Assembly: GCA_036768485.1 (NCBI GenBank) | Contig: JAVLUZ010000208.1 | Location: 590,070 to 654,069, forward strand | Source: Mermis nigrescens | Lineage: Eukaryota; Nematoda; Enoplea; Mermithida; Mermithidae | Direction: 5' to 3' | Length of the DNA stretch: 64,000 bases | Shown: positions 1-11,658 of the stretch, piece by piece | Numbering within the stretch: the first letter of the stretch is position 1 | Layout: each line of letters opens with the position of its first letter | Notes under the pieces: generated by a model | Told to the model about the DNA's origin: nothing | Seen by the model: the letters and a program-made list of their open reading frames with translations, nothing else | Databases searched by the model: none | Made by a program: the position numbers and the translations under genes

Positions 1-99
1 CGTATAAAAAAATATGTAGCCAGAACCATCACAGCTCTTCTGTCATAATATGTATACAAGACACCTATGTATCATTATAAAGGGTAAATGCAGGCAATA
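1..99. other. Left edge, probable PARP1 intron
   Basis: No feature recognised before the microsatellite. Expected to be intron before the last PARP1 exon(s). Confidence 0.4.
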
Positions 100-101
100 A
101 G

Positions 102-140
<39 letters not shown>

Positions 141-215
141 GTAATAATGATAATAATGTTAATAATAATAAAATAATAATGATGATAAAAATAATAATAA
201 ATAATGTAATAATTA
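100..215 (+). repeat. TAA microsatellite
   Basis: Runs of ATA/TAA triplets with a few GAT interruptions. No coding meaning. Confidence 0.95.
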
Positions 216-634
216 ATTGATAATTTATCATATGTATATTCAGCATATACATACGAGTACGTACATGTAATTCTGACAATTCTTTAATTTAAGAACTTTA
301 AATAATGTCGTTGTGTGAGCACCGACAACTATATTTAAACAAAGATGAGATTCGAAACCCCAAAGAATCCCGGAAAATTTCCGAAATCGACGAAAACTGT
401 TAGAATTCCCTTTAATATCAATTTTTTGGCTCGTTTTCGACGTTTGAAATTTTTTGGTCCACGCTACATATTATGAATATCCTTTTTTAAATCGATTTTA
501 GCCAATAAATCAAACTAAGACATGATATACATATGACTTTACACACAAGTAAACTTTTTGTTTACACAGTCAACGAGTGGCTGAAAAAATGTAAACTACA
601 GTAAGACCGGTCGCCGACGCAATCAATTACGTAC
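216..634. other. PARP1 intron, nothing recognised
   Basis: AT-rich with an AAAAATTT background. A CAG at about 580 on the minus strand has a pyrimidine tract, but nothing after it resembles the PARP1 C-terminus. Confidence 0.5.
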
Positions 635-829
635 CCTTAACGCTTTGCTTATTTTTGGGCAATTTTTAGGCAAATCGCAATTGGAGGTGGTCAGTTCGTG
701 CATTTCGCCCAGGGCCACTTCGCATAGCAACAAGTAGCCGCAGTCGTTCTTAGCCGTAGGACAACAATAATTGGCAGACTTGGAGAACATATCCGAAAAA
801 TAAATTCCCTTGCCGAACATATAACCGGT
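635..829 (-). CDS. PARP1: PARP1 exon 22: catalytic core, [10 protein letters not shown] motif
   Basis: Encodes 65 residues from [20 protein letters not shown] through [16 protein letters not shown] to [22 protein letters not shown] carries the Tyr of the H-Y-E triad. The acceptor is GTTTAG/ACC and the donor AGG/GTACGT. The catalytic Glu and the last ~70 residues must lie in exon(s) left of the window; 1-620 shows no credible continuation. Confidence 0.96.
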
Positions 830-1269
830 CTAAACGTTACAATAATTGAAGAAATAATACAAATTTTGAACGAAATTAAATTAAAAAAACAAGAAATAAA
901 ATGTCAATAATTAAAAAAATTAATAAAAATTTTAAACGAAATTATATTAAAAAAGTGAAAATTAAGACGTGAAAAATTAAAGAAAATTATTTAAACAGGA
1001 ATAAAATATACAGTGTAAATCGCTTATAGGGGCGTGATTTCAAATAAGCACATATTATGCACAATACAATAGTTTGTAAAAGTTTAAGTAAACATAAAAA
1101 AATGCAATTTTCAAAATTGAAAAAAATTTTGTTTTACGAAACAAGGATTGCAAAAATTAAGTTTCATGCTCATTCATGAGTCGAAATAGTTCATAAAATA
1201 CAGGATATATGGAAAAATTATAAAGAAAAAATAAAATCGATTAATTAAGAGCATAAACCACGTTAGTAC

Positions 1270-1545
1270 AGTTGTCGCCATGAAAGATAACGCGCTATCA
1301 CCCTCAGAATTATAATAGATGGTGCGTCGAGAGCGCCGCGTTTCGTCCACCATGCGCTATTATCTCTTTTTCATTATTATACGCCATTAATCTGTATCAT
1401 CCCGTTAATCTGGCGATGCGGACGGCGCAATTTAGCTATTAATAGCGCCAACAAAAAGGAAGCGCGCACGTGAATGCTGGAAGCGCGCACGTGAATGTCG
1501 TTCCATATAGGGTGATAGCGCGTCATCTTTCATGGCGACCACTGT
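1270..1545 (+). mobile_element. J copy with one arm deleted
   Basis: Starts CAGTTGTCGCCATGAAAGA, runs through a full left arm to AAGCGCGCACGTGAATG, then jumps to the last ~45 bp of the right arm (GATAGCGCGTCATCTTTCATGG). It is a deletion derivative. Confidence 0.82.
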
Positions 1546-1784
1546 CAGTCCAGAGAATCCTCAACAAAATTTTGATGGTTAATAGGAAAATTGTTCTTTG
1601 GTGATTTTTCCAATCTTATTTTTGAAAATACTTTTATTCGTAAAAATTATTTTCATTTTTTATTATTTTACAATTTTTTTATCTTAATTTATATTCTTTA
1701 TGATTTTAAAAATAATTTTGCATTATGTACATTATGTACTAGCCCAAGGTAGAGGGCGTACCCAATAAAAATTGGTTTATAAGC

Positions 1785-2225
1785 AGAAATGCATAGCATG
1801 GAAATTCTGGGGGGGAATCGAAATGTTAAAGTGCCTTTTTGGACCTAAAAACAGAGATTGCGCGTCAAAAACATTGTTTTTCGGCGTTTCTGACGATGCT
1901 CTATCTTTCTAGAGCATAAAATGCAAAAAATTCGAAGGAAATAAAGTCAAATAAATGGTACAAAATGTAGGTAAACCGCGAGTACATGGCGCGAAGCGCC
2001 ATAATTAGAGGCAAATAGATAGCTAAAAACGTTTAAAAAAGCATTTTCTGCGAATTTAAATATAAAATTCTGAAAAATCGCGAACTCTGAACAGGGAGGG
2101 GTGGAAAAATATCTGCGGAGGGGGGGGAATTGGCCCGATCCCACAAGACCATGTATGTTTATGACTCGAAAACTTCGTTGGAATGGCCAGCAAAAACCAA
2201 ACTTTAAGACGTTTTTCAACATGCT
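1785..2225 (+). mobile_element. A-family copy (diverged)
   Basis: Begins GCATAGCATGGAAATTCTGG, continues with the family's GTGCCTTTTTGG, the GCTCTATC/TAGAGC hairpin and GGCGCGAAGCGCC at 1988-2000, and ends near CAAGACCATGTATG. Downstream of that end a further ~70 bp is of unclear origin. Confidence 0.7.
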
Positions 2226-2452
2226 ATATCGACTAAGATCATAAAAACTGAAATTTTTTGAAATATGTAGGTCATGAAACGCGACGGATATATCACTGAC
2301 ACAGGATAAAGAAATTTTTCAACTTTTATTTCCTTATTTCCTGATCGATGCCAGACGCCCTGCTCTCTCTCTCGCTCTAACCAAAATAAAGACCTTTAGA
2401 CAAGAATTCGATGCTCGGTATTTTCTCCTTTAACACAACAGGCTACACCACC

Positions 2453-2905
2453 ACAGGTAGGCGGCATTAAAATTCTGTGGGGGGGGGTGTGCAAGATTTT
2501 CAAAGATCAAAAAATGGTCTTAAAATGGCGATATGACGAAAAAACACCATTTTTCAACGTTTCTCATCGAGCAATATCCATTGGCATAAAAAAATTTCAA
2601 GTGGGGAGGGGTATTTTGGTTTCTCGGGGAGGGGGGTATTATGCTCCCAAACCCCCCACATGCCCAGGTGTGGGCAGCACCAAAGTTCTGGGGGGGGGTG
2701 TGCAAGATTTTTCAGAAGTCAAAAAATGGCCTCAAAAATGGTGGTATGAAAAAACACAATTTTTCAACGTTTCTCATCGAGCACTATCCACGGACATCAA
2801 AAATTACGAAAAAACAGAAAAAATGTTAAAAAATTCAATTCTGGGGGCTTATCTTGGTTTCTGCGGGGTGCATACACCCTAAGCCCCCCACGTTCAGGGT
2901 TTGTA
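2453..2905 (+). repeat. Two C-family copies in tandem
   Basis: The first copy starts ACAGGTAGGCGGCATT at 2453; the second starts near 2670 at GTGTGGGCAGCACC and ends CCCCCCACGTTCAGG near 2897. Both share the AAAATGGTSKTATG and CATTTTTCAACGTTTCTCATCGA segments. They probably arose by insertion of one copy next to the other. Confidence 0.8.
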
Positions 2906-3327
2906 CATCACCCCTGCACACTATCGACTCCAAATTCTGTAGACATACTGTAGAAGAGGTATATAAATTTCCCATCCAAAGTCGCTTCACTCTCTGATGA
3001 TAGTATTTTTAAACTCATCAATTCTCAGGCTATCATTCGCTTTAAAGCATTTTCAGTTCTGGCCTATTTGAATCGAATAGTTGACCCTCCCTGAAGTATA
3101 ATCATCCACAATCCATATCATTCAAGCTTTTAGGCTATGTATTGTACGTATGTATGTACACATGATTCCAAACCCGATCAAGCAGATGAATCTACATAAG
3201 TCCAAGTAAAAGGTCAAGATTCTCGAATGATCTATTCTACTTTACGTTATCTCAAATTGATGGCACATGATTTGACAGATGCACTCATTCTTTAATGATA
3301 TTTTCATTACTTATCATTATTCATAAT
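2906..3327. other. PARP1 intron, unique-looking sequence
   Basis: No open frame, hairpin or repeat similarity noticed. Confidence 0.5.
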
Positions 3328-3335
3328 ATAAATAA

Positions 3336-3366
<31 letters not shown>

Positions 3367-3689
3367 AATAATAGAAATAATAATAGAAATAATAATGATC
3401 ATAATAAGTGTAAATAATAATCACAGTAATAATAATAGCAAAAGCAATAATAATAATAATAATTAATATTAATAATTATTATTATCTTTCTTATCTACAT
3501 ACATATTATTGTTTTTAGTATCATTATTATAATTATTAATATTAAAATTATTATTCTTATTATTATTAGGTAATATCTATAATAATAATAATAATAAATA
3601 GTAATAATTATTATTATCCTCATTATCTACATACATATTATTAACATAAGTATCATTATAAATATCAAAATTATTATTATTATTAGTAA

Positions 3690-3737
<48 letters not shown>

Positions 3738-3795
3738 AACTACGATTATTATTATTATCAATATTAATATTGTCATCATTATCATTATTATTATT
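3328..3795 (+). repeat. TAA/TTA microsatellite, inverting in the middle
   Basis: TAA-rich to 3460, then alternating blocks, then TTA-rich to 3795, so the strand bias flips. CTTATCTACATACATATTATT-like sequence appears twice inside (near 3490 and 3625). Confidence 0.93.
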
Positions 3796-4413
3796 TTACA
3801 TTACTTCTCTTCCTGGAGATAAAATCGATACGTTTAAGGTTCCAACTAGACTGTATGAAATGGGTACAAGATTTGAAAAATCTACTTTCGGTCAGTCGAA
3901 CTTTGTCGAAAAACCACCATTTATTCACGAATTAGCAATAATTAAAACCACGCAGCAGCCCGAAAATTTGGTCAATATGGTAATAGAACACTGTTACACA
4001 AAAATATTCCAACCTACTTTTTATCAGAAATCGAGGATTAAAAAAGACTGCCGAATTTCAAGCTTTCTAGCTTAAAAAAATCTGGAACATAAAATTCCCT
4101 AAAAAATGGATAAGTCGGTAAAAACTCAAAATCTAGAAATTTCTGCCATTAACTTTACACAAACTTACGCTACGCTTACACTATAAAATATCAAAAATTA
4201 TAAAAAATAGTCAATTTTCAAAGAAGGTCAGGAGTTTTCTCGAATTTCCTGAAAAAATCGGTCACGACTTCGGTGGACCGTAATATTCTCCTGAGTTAAG
4301 TTTACACAACTTAGTTTACACTACATTGACTACAGTAGACACTATAATTAATCGATTTTTGACTTATTTATATACACTAGTTTACACTAGTTTACAATAA
4401 TTTACAAACGTAC

Positions 4414-4567
4414 CACGGGAGCTTCAGGAGGCGATGCGCAGGCCCTGCGATACGATGCCCGCATAATTGCTCGTTCGGCTGCCATGCCATAGCATCATTT
4501 TATTGCTATATGCCCCAGACTTTTGATCGTATCTCTCCGCCTCGCCGTGTCTTTCAACCATCAAAAT
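4414..4567 (-). CDS. PARP1: PARP1 exon 21: NAD+-binding LWHGSR, with a reading-frame break
   Basis: Encodes ILMVERHGEAERYDQKSGAY and then SNKMMLWHGSRTSNYAGIVS and QGLRIA. LWHGSR holds the His of the H-Y-E catalytic triad. After RIA the family reads PPEAPV. Here only seven bases separate the Ile codon (RI) from the Glu codon where nine are needed, so PPEAPV lies in another frame and the straight frame stops. The exon is 154 bases where 156 would fit both splice phases. This may be an assembly error, since all other catalytic residues are intact. The donor is GTG/GTACGT. Confidence 0.9.
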
Positions 4568-5379
4568 CTACGGATAATATGACCGTTTAAAACGATAACA
4601 ATGCAAAAATTCAACAGATCTAAAAAGATTTAAATTATCATTCTTGAACGATTTTAGCATGGGCAAAGTGAGATATTCGGACCCTGTTTAACTATATTTG
4701 AGCTTAAACCTATGCAAAACTGGCAAAATCCCAAAAAACATTTCAAAAATTTAATTCGGGGTGTATATCGATTTTGTGGATGGTCTACCGGATTTCTGGG
4801 GGTACAAAACCCCGTAATTTTGTGCGCCCCAACGCCTTTTTGCCGGACCTTGCTGCGTAGCGATTTGGTGCATATTTATATTAGGAAATAAAATTACAGT
4901 AGCTGCAATGTTTGACCGCTATTTTCGATTTCTAGGAATTTCGGCTTTTCGCGGAGCGCTTTGGATGAAATTTTCAACACTGAATAGCTCAGTATATTGT
5001 GAAGCTAATTCAGATGTATATGTTTAATAATCAACAAGACTAATTAATACTAACATTAATAATTAATTAATATTTGTCTTGTAAAATTGTATAATTATTC
5101 CGATAATTTCATCATTTTCAAATATGTCCGTCGTAGGATATAATAAGTAATCGATCACAGCCACTTATTAAAGCAATACGGCCTGAAAGGGTCTGAAAGA
5201 TCCCCCAAAAATTTGGCAATCGCTTCGCTCCTCCCCATACCCTTTTAGAGATTTCTTAACCACGGACTTTTACGCTAGTTCTTTTGGGCTTCTTTGTTAT
5301 TTTTAACACCTCCCCTCGAAAAATGGCCGGGCCAACGACCCCCACTTAAGATTCCGAAACCATTACATGCGACGCTGGC
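4568..5379. other. PARP1 intron, nothing recognised
   Basis: Contains short C-runs (near 4830 and 5205) like those of repeat ends but no matching pair. 4700-5300 may be an old unrecognised repeat. Confidence 0.45.
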
Positions 5380-6390
5380 AGGGGTGGATTTAAGGGGGAG
5401 GCGGGGGGCGCCCTCCCCATTGGCCAAAAATATTTGGCGAGATAAAGGATTGATACGAAATTGGCTATGATTTTTGGCCGCCAGTGATCATAATTTCTCA
5501 AATCATACCATTTAATGACATTTATTTACTTCCGTAGCGACCTAGGGGCCATTTTTTGGTCATGGAATAGATTTCAAAACAATTCCAAGAACAGAAAGAG
5601 CTATTCAATCATCTAAAAGTGCTTTTAAATAAAAGCAGACAATGTAAAACGCCGGAAAACGCTATTTCGCACGTGATGGGCAAAGTTCTGGACCTATTTT
5701 TGACTTTTCTCGGAAAAGTTAGGATACCGTCCCGATTAGGAAAATCTTAGACTGGACACTGGCCTAGCAAACTTTAGCAAGACTGGGCGGATTTATGAGG
5801 GGCAGGGGCGGCCGTCCCATTTGGCGAGAAAAAGAATGGACAAGCAATTTGCAATGATTTGTGGCCGTCAATGACCATAATTTCTCAAATTTTTCTGGGG
5901 CTACGCGCCGGATGATACCTATTGATGGCATTCACTTGCTTTCTTGGCGACCTGGAAGCCATTTTCTGTTCATGTATATAGGTTTTAAAACAATTTTAAC
6001 AGCAGGAAGAGCTATTTTTGCATAGTTCTCTTCTATTTTCAATTAAAAATTTTGACGTTTCGCATCAAATGCTATAAATACTGGAAATCAAGTAGTAATG
6101 ATTTCTAGACGTCTATCCGCCTTAATTTCACAAATTTTCCGTCGCTTCGTGCCAGATTTTTGTTAAAGTCAAAGAAATTTATTGATTTTTTTGCACAAAA
6201 TTGTCGAAAATTTTAAAATTTAAAAAAACCTTGTACGTCAAAATAATTTTATGTAAAGGTATACAATGTAAAACACCGAAAAAACGCTATTTCGCGCGAT
6301 AAGGGCAAATTTTTGGACCTATTTTTGACTATTTTTGGAAAAGTTGGGACACGCCCCCCCCTTTTGGAAAATCATAGATCCGCCACTGAG
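5380..6390 (+). mobile_element. H-family cluster, two joined copies
   Basis: Starts GCAGGGGTGGATTTAAGG and ends CATAGATCCGCCACTG. In the middle (5785-5800) a second GGCGGATTTATGAGGGGCAGG start appears, so this is one H copy inserted in or fused to another. GGCCATTTTTTGG and GCGACCTAGG blocks recur in both halves. Confidence 0.7.
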
Positions 6391-6744
6391 ACTTAAGTAC
6401 AAAGGCTAGAATTTCACGATGCGAACAATTTTTGAATGCTAATTGCTCGGTTAAAAAATGAACCCCGCATGCATGACTAATGCAGACAGAAGTTAGGAAA
6501 GTTCGGAGGTCAACCATTCTCAAGGTGCCCAGCCTGTTGTACAAATCGAGCGAACACTTTCTTAATCTTTCAATAAATACTAAAAGGAGCAATGGCAGTA
6601 GCGCAACAATCGAAAATTTGAGAAAATAAGTTGAAGACTAAATTTCGACTCAGATCTAGCCTTCATAAAATTGCGATACCAAAATATGCTAACGAACTAA
6701 TTTAGATTAAACGCTGAGCGACCGAATATACATATGCATACATA

Positions 6745-7571
6745 CAGGGGCTTAACTAGGGATGGCCCGCCCCCCCCCCGAAATGGAAAAATATTTCGTT
6801 AAAGCGAAAGGGCTCGCTTCTTTCTTTTCAGGTAAAGTGGGAACGGACTGTGCATAACGGGATGCTTTGAAAGCATGTTGAGAAGCCAACTCATCTTGTT
6901 AATTGTTATGTTTCACTAGAAACAGTATCTGTGTATCAGGAGCAATTAGCCGATGACCCCACCTGTGCTCTCATAGCTTTATGAAATGAGCGTAATCTCT
7001 CGAATGTCCGCTGGAAAACAATTGTATCTCATACGCAATTGTACGCTCCAGTCTGATGCTCTGCTTCATGGAGTCAACTAAAAGGACAGCTAAAATGCGC
7101 TTTTAGCACACTTTTTAGCTTCTAAACTCAAAATTTTCCGGCGCTTCGCGCCGATATCCTATGTTCTATCTTTTTTCTTACCATAGAAGCCCAGACTTTA
7201 CTTAAAAATAGCGAATTTATCAGAAATTTTCGTCGCTTCGCGCCAATTTATTATTTTCTGCATTAGTTTGTTTGCAAGACTGCAAAATTCATCTGAGAAA
7301 AGAAGTTCGAAATGTTTGGAGTCAAGCTTTAATTTGATATTGAGGAATAAGTCATACCTAAAGGTTAAAAGAAAGATTTTTGATATCCAAATCTGAAATC
7401 AAGCAAGAAAATTTTTGAATTTTCTAAAAATTTTTTACATCACCATGGCATAGATTTTGCGAGAAACGCTCAAAAATGCCATTATTTTCGCGTATCTCCT
7501 AATGTATCTCGAGATATAGGACTTCAAAATCTTGGGCCCCCCATCGAAATAAAATCCTGCTTACGCCCCTG
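6745..7571 (+). mobile_element. N: hAT-like element with exact 8-bp target duplication
   Basis: An 827-bp element starting CAGGGGCTTAACTAGGG and ending CCTGCTTACGCCCCTG. It is flanked by CATACATA at 6737-6744 and 7572-7579. It contains two copies of the GC palindrome (near 7139 and 7230). It has no long open frame. The flank is low complexity, so chance contributes somewhat to the duplication. Confidence 0.82.
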
Positions 7572-7911
7572 CATACATATACAAAAGACCATATTCAGGA
7601 GAGGGGGTAGCCGCCCCCTTCCCCTTATGCGGAAAAATTTTTTTGAAAGGTAAGATAATGCACGAAAGGTAGGAAAATTGCACGTGTTTGGCGTAAAATC
7701 TTCTAATTTTCGGTATTTCGCGTCAGATATGAAGTATATTTCCCTAAATTTTGGCTCAAGCGCAACCAAAAAACGACCCTTTTTACAACATTTAGACGGA
7801 AAATTTTTTAGAAAAGTTTGAAGTTTATGATCTTAATGCATAGAGCAAGTCGAAAAACGTAAAAAATGCGGTTTTTGCGAGCTATTCCGTCGAATTTTCC
7901 GAGATACATCA

Positions 7912-8603
7912 GTTCTTGATACGAAATGTGAACATTAAAGAACCGATAAAGTTTATTTAGGAAGGCTTTTTGACGATCTAATCGCCGGAGACCTTAAAGT
8001 ATCCTGTGCTGGTTAGTTTTGAGAAAACGCGACCTAAATGCTCAGGTCAAACCGCTTACGACTCAGCGCGCGTTCTTAAATAGACGCGCGATGATAGAAC
8101 GCGTATGCGCATTATGTACACAATATCATATGCATATGAATTGCAGGAGTATAATCAATATTAATATACTCTTCGCGCGCTAGGTCCGTAACGGTCCGAC
8201 CTAAGCGTTTAGGTCGCATTTTATTAAAACTAACCAGCACTGTTTGGGTCGCGTAAAGTAAAACACGTCAGGATCATAGGTGGGCGGCACCACAATTCTG
8301 GGGAGGTGCAAGATTTTTCGAAGGTGAAAAAATCGCCTTAAAAATGGTGGTATGTCGAAAAACACCATTTTTCAACGTTTCTCATCCAGCACACATCAAA
8401 AAATTGTGAAAAAACCAAAAACAAATTTTAAAAATTGAATTCTGGGGGTATTTTGGTTTCTGGGGGTGCATACCGCCAAACCCCATCCACGCCCAGGTAG
8501 GTCAGGATACTCTTCAGGTCTCCGACGATTAGGTCTTGACAAAGCGTTCCCAAATACACTCCATCGGTTCTCTATTGTTTATATTTCGTGGCGAGCACTG
8601 TAG
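7912..8603 (+). mobile_element. D1: foldback element hosting a C insertion
   Basis: Left arm CAGTTCTTGATACGAAATG... is mirrored by the right arm ...TTTCGTGGCGAGCACTG. Inner arms pair TAGGTCTCCG with CGGAGACC, and AACGCGACCTAAA with TTTAGGTCGCATTTT. The loop has CGACTCAGCGCGCG/CGCGCGCTAG. Without the C insertion it is about 460 bp. It has no coding capacity. Confidence 0.85.
8275..8500 (+). mobile_element. C-family element with exact 8-bp target duplication (in D1)
   Basis: A 226-bp element starting CATAGGTGGGCGGCACC and ending CACGCCCAGGTAG. It is flanked by GTCAGGAT at 8267-8274 and 8501-8508. The host is foldback element D1, in which the undivided sequence GTCAGGATACTC is present in other copies. 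Confidence 0.92.
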
Positions 8604-9692
8604 ATCAATTTATGTTGCCTCCTCTTGGCCAAATCCTGTATACGGGTCTGCATATACATAGCATTTTGATAGTAATATATAATTAATTGTAATTCTACTG
8701 ATAATTTATTTTCAACGTGTAAGCAACATAAAGCGTTTCGGGGTAAACTAGTTTCTTGCCTTAATATCCTTAAAACGCAAAAAAAACACTCAACCCTCTA
8801 TAGTGCTCATAAAAACTTTCTCCGTTAATATATCTTACGTATTTTCATTGTGTTATGGTTTTTCTATGGAATACAAAAATGAGTGGTTTACACAGTAAGA
8901 ATTTCAGTCTAAAGCGACATTTTCCGCTATTAAATGGAAAGAAGTCTTGAAATTTCAAGAACCAATCGTTAGAAATTCGCAAATATCCAAAATCGCTTAA
9001 ATCCCGTCGGATTAATGATCCGTTCAATATTAATAAATACCAACATTACTACGATCATGTAGCCATGTTATAAAATTGAACAGCTCAACATTGCGACCTA
9101 AGAATTTTACACTGAAGGAGAAACATATTCTAAAACTTATCCGCTGAAAAATACCAAAACAAATTTTTAAACGAAATAAGTAAACAAAATCTATTTATTG
9201 TATTTTACAGAGCCAAAAGTTTTTAAAAATAAAAAATAACGTTTATGCAAATTATTTAAATTGTTTCATCAAATTTTTAGCGATTCAACCGAATACAGCC
9301 TTTCTCAATTGTTAAAACAGAACGATCGACTTCAGTTCAGCAATATTAAAGCAGCTGCTTTATACTAATCCAGCAATATGGCGAGAAACAAGAAGAAATG
9401 AACGATCGAAGTCAATGAAATGCGAATGAATAAAGAATATAATAAAATTTATTATAAATGAAAATTACAAAAATTATAAAAAGTGTGAAAATTCATCTCA
9501 AGATTGAAACATCAAAGTGGTTTACATTGTCCGGAAACATGAGCAAGTACTACGTATTAATTAGATAAGAACAAAAAATTAGATAAATTAAACAAAATAA
9601 ATATGACTCTGATAAAAAATAAAATTTAAACTTAAAAACATCCCGACTTAAATATTTGAAATTTACAATGAAAAATTTCAGTGTAAAGTAAC
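8604..9692. other. PARP1 intron, mostly AT-rich unique sequence
   Basis: No exon or named repeat seen. Open stretches (for example near 8845-9027 on the minus strand) show no family resemblance. Confidence 0.5.
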
Positions 9693-9791
9693 CTCATCGA
9701 CATGCAGCTTGTACAATATATGCGTCGAACCCTGCGTATTCGTGGCGTATTCGGTAATCATTTTAAATTCGGAACTTTCTTTTTCCAACGC
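9693..9791 (-). CDS. PARP1: PARP1 exon: N-terminal part of catalytic domain
   Basis: Encodes 33 residues, ALEKESSEFKMITEYATNTQ then GSTHILYKLHVDE. It matches the [25 protein letters not shown] segment. The acceptor is TGTGTAG/GCG and the donor GAG/GTTACT, phase 0 at both ends. Confidence 0.92.
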
Positions 9792-10109
9792 CTACACAAA
9801 TATGAGTGTACAGTGTAAAGCGTGAGTAAAAAACGAAGTGCAAATGAAAATGTCGAGTTAACATATGTAAATATAAGTTAATGAAAGACACAAATAGCGA
9901 AAACAGAAGAGGCATTTACAAAAGCGCAACAATACTCAAAAAATACTGGTTTACAATATTAGGTTCATTCAACGTTTAAAATCTATAGTAAGCCAATAAG
10001 ACTTGAAAGTCTATGGCCAATACCATCGAATTCAAATCCACAATAGCCTTCCGAAGCTGAAACTGACTAATAAATAGTACGTCTAAGTGATACACAATTT
10101 AGAGTTCAA

Positions 10110-10280
10110 TATCTTTACTTTACACACCGATTCTTTACACACTATATCACATTTAAAAGTTCGAACACTTCCACTTTACACTCCGATATTTTTCTTTACA
10201 CTCCTATTCTTTACACTTCCTATTCACAATGATTACAGATGACGATATTTTCCCTTTACACCTCCGACTCTTTACACCCC
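10110..10280. other. TTTACAC heptamer cluster in PARP1 intron
   Basis: TTTACAC occurs at least seven times in about 150 bp, spaced irregularly (TTTACACACC, TTTACACTCC, TTTACACTTCC, TTTACACCTCC, TTTACACCCC). On the gene's strand this is GTGTAAA, just downstream of an exon donor. Confidence 0.75.
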
Positions 10281-10309
10281 TGCATTATTAATTCGCCATA
10301 AATTTTTAC

Positions 10310-10438
10310 CTTAAGATTGGCCTTGAGTTTTTCGTAATGAATATCGATCGGATCCCGTTCATCGTCTTTCGATTCGCTTTTCAATATGTTGTAAGCCAAT
10401 TCTATTTCGAGCAAACTTTCCAGCATTTGATTCTTAGT
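10310..10438 (-). CDS. PARP1: PARP1 exon: regulatory domain to start of catalytic fold
   Basis: Encodes 43 residues, TKNQMLESLLEIELAYNILK then SESKDDERDPIDIHYEKLKA and NLK. This matches the EMLDNLLDIEVAYSLL and DPIDVNYEKLKTDIK segments. The acceptor is TTTTTCAG/ACT and the donor AAG/GTAAAA. The flanking intron has a dense run of TTTACAC heptamers. Confidence 0.95.
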
Positions 10439-10574
10439 CTGAAAAATTTGTTTACACAAATTTAGCCGCATTCGAGAGCATAGAAAGCCAAGCACTGCAA
10501 GAATAAGAAATTATTACAAGAATAAATAATTATAATAAATTTAAAATAAATTTTGTAATAAATAAGAATTTCGC

Positions 10575-10703
10575 CTTGAGAACGTCCAGAGAGTCGATTA
10601 AATGAGGCGTTTGCATGCCAAAGTCGTGCGGAACCAATGAGTAAAACTGATTTGTGCAATCGAGAATTTGAGTACGATTCGGAGTACCAGGCGAACTCAG
10701 CAC
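10575..10703 (-). CDS. PARP1: PARP1 exon: NQFYSLVPHDFG segment of regulatory domain
   Basis: Encodes 43 residues including ILDCTNQFYSLVPHDFGMQT, matching NRFYTLIPHDFGM. The acceptor is GTTTAG/GTG. To match family length (VLK joined to TKNQML) the exon must end at AAG/GCGAAA, a GC-type donor. The nearest GT donor (GAC/GTTCTC, exon end 10584) would drop three residues. Confidence 0.92.
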
Positions 10704-11188
10704 CTAAACGAACATGTAGTTTAATTTTATTAAAAATTTAAAAAATATTTAAATAAATTTAAATTAAGAATAATTTAACAGACGTAAGAATAAAAATCTA
10801 AAAAACAGCCGATTTTTCATTCCCCCGCTCATTTTTGGCATAAATTTACGTATTCATTCCCCTATAAAATGGTCGACCATCTCTACAAAAATTTTGAGCC
10901 GTTAAAGACGATTAAATTATTCTATTATTTTTGTTTTTCAATTTTTTTGAATTCTCAATTACCATATTTTTCATGAACTCGCCGCAATTTTTTTAACAAG
11001 TGTAAAGTAGGATACATGTTGTTTGAACTGACGCGGCTACTGACAAAGTGGTAAAAAATATGCGTGTAAAGTAAAACTTGCATAATAAATAACGCCAGTA
11101 TTGTCAATGTAAAGTGAAATTATCGGAACTAAGTCGCACATTTTGATCTTACTTTAATATCAAATTAACAAGATATACTAAATCGTAC

Positions 11189-11272
11189 TTCTTGCAGTCT
11201 GCTCAGCACCAAGTAAGCGCTTTTGATCTGATTCTTGGACAATTTGCCAAGCGGCATTTTCTTCAAGTCGAC
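11189..11272 (-). CDS. PARP1: PARP1 exon: PLGKLS motif of regulatory domain
   Basis: Encodes VDLKKMPLGKLSKNQIKSAY and then LVLSRLQE. MPLGKLSKxQI is one of the most conserved regulatory-domain motifs. The acceptor is TATTTAG/GTC and the donor GAA/GTACGA, phase 0 at both ends. Confidence 0.95.
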
Positions 11273-11532
11273 CTAAATAAACGCAAGCAGAAGAAATGAA
11301 TAATTAAAAAATTAATACGTTAAATCAAGCATATTATATATAAGTGCATTTATTACTGCTTGTAGTTTTTTAAAATTTCTTTTAATTATTTTCATCATTT
11401 GCTGTATGGTTTTTTAATATTTATTATAACAATTTATCAACTTTTTGCATTTTAACTTTTTTTGCAAATTTTCGTATGATTGTCACGGATTCGAACCGGT
11501 CTACTGACCTTTGACCCTTTAAAAATATGTAC

Positions 11533-11658
11533 CTCGAATTCTTTCAACGTATCCGCCATTTTCTTCACGTCGAATATCGCTTCGATAAAATTTTGAACGG
11601 GAATTTGCAGCAAAGATTTCGATTTCGGCGCAACCATGCTCGCCCTATTAATCTGCTC
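11533..11658 (-). CDS. PARP1: PARP1 exon: start of helical regulatory domain
   Basis: Encodes 42 residues ending KSLLQIPVQNFIEAIFDVKK and then MADTLKEFE. It matches [30 protein letters not shown], the first helices of the autoinhibitory regulatory domain. The donor is GAG/GTACAT. The acceptor is taken at ATAG/GAG; CAG/ATT six bases later is also possible and keeps the frame. Confidence 0.92.

Noticed and set aside
560..600. Next PARP1 exon after 635 in the minus direction
   Set aside because: An acceptor-like TTTTTTCAG is present but the following bases do not encode the expected C-terminal catalytic segment.
11479..11492. tRNA B-box-like GGATTCGAACCGG
   Set aside because: No A box or cloverleaf around it; it lies just inside a PARP1 intron and is likely chance.
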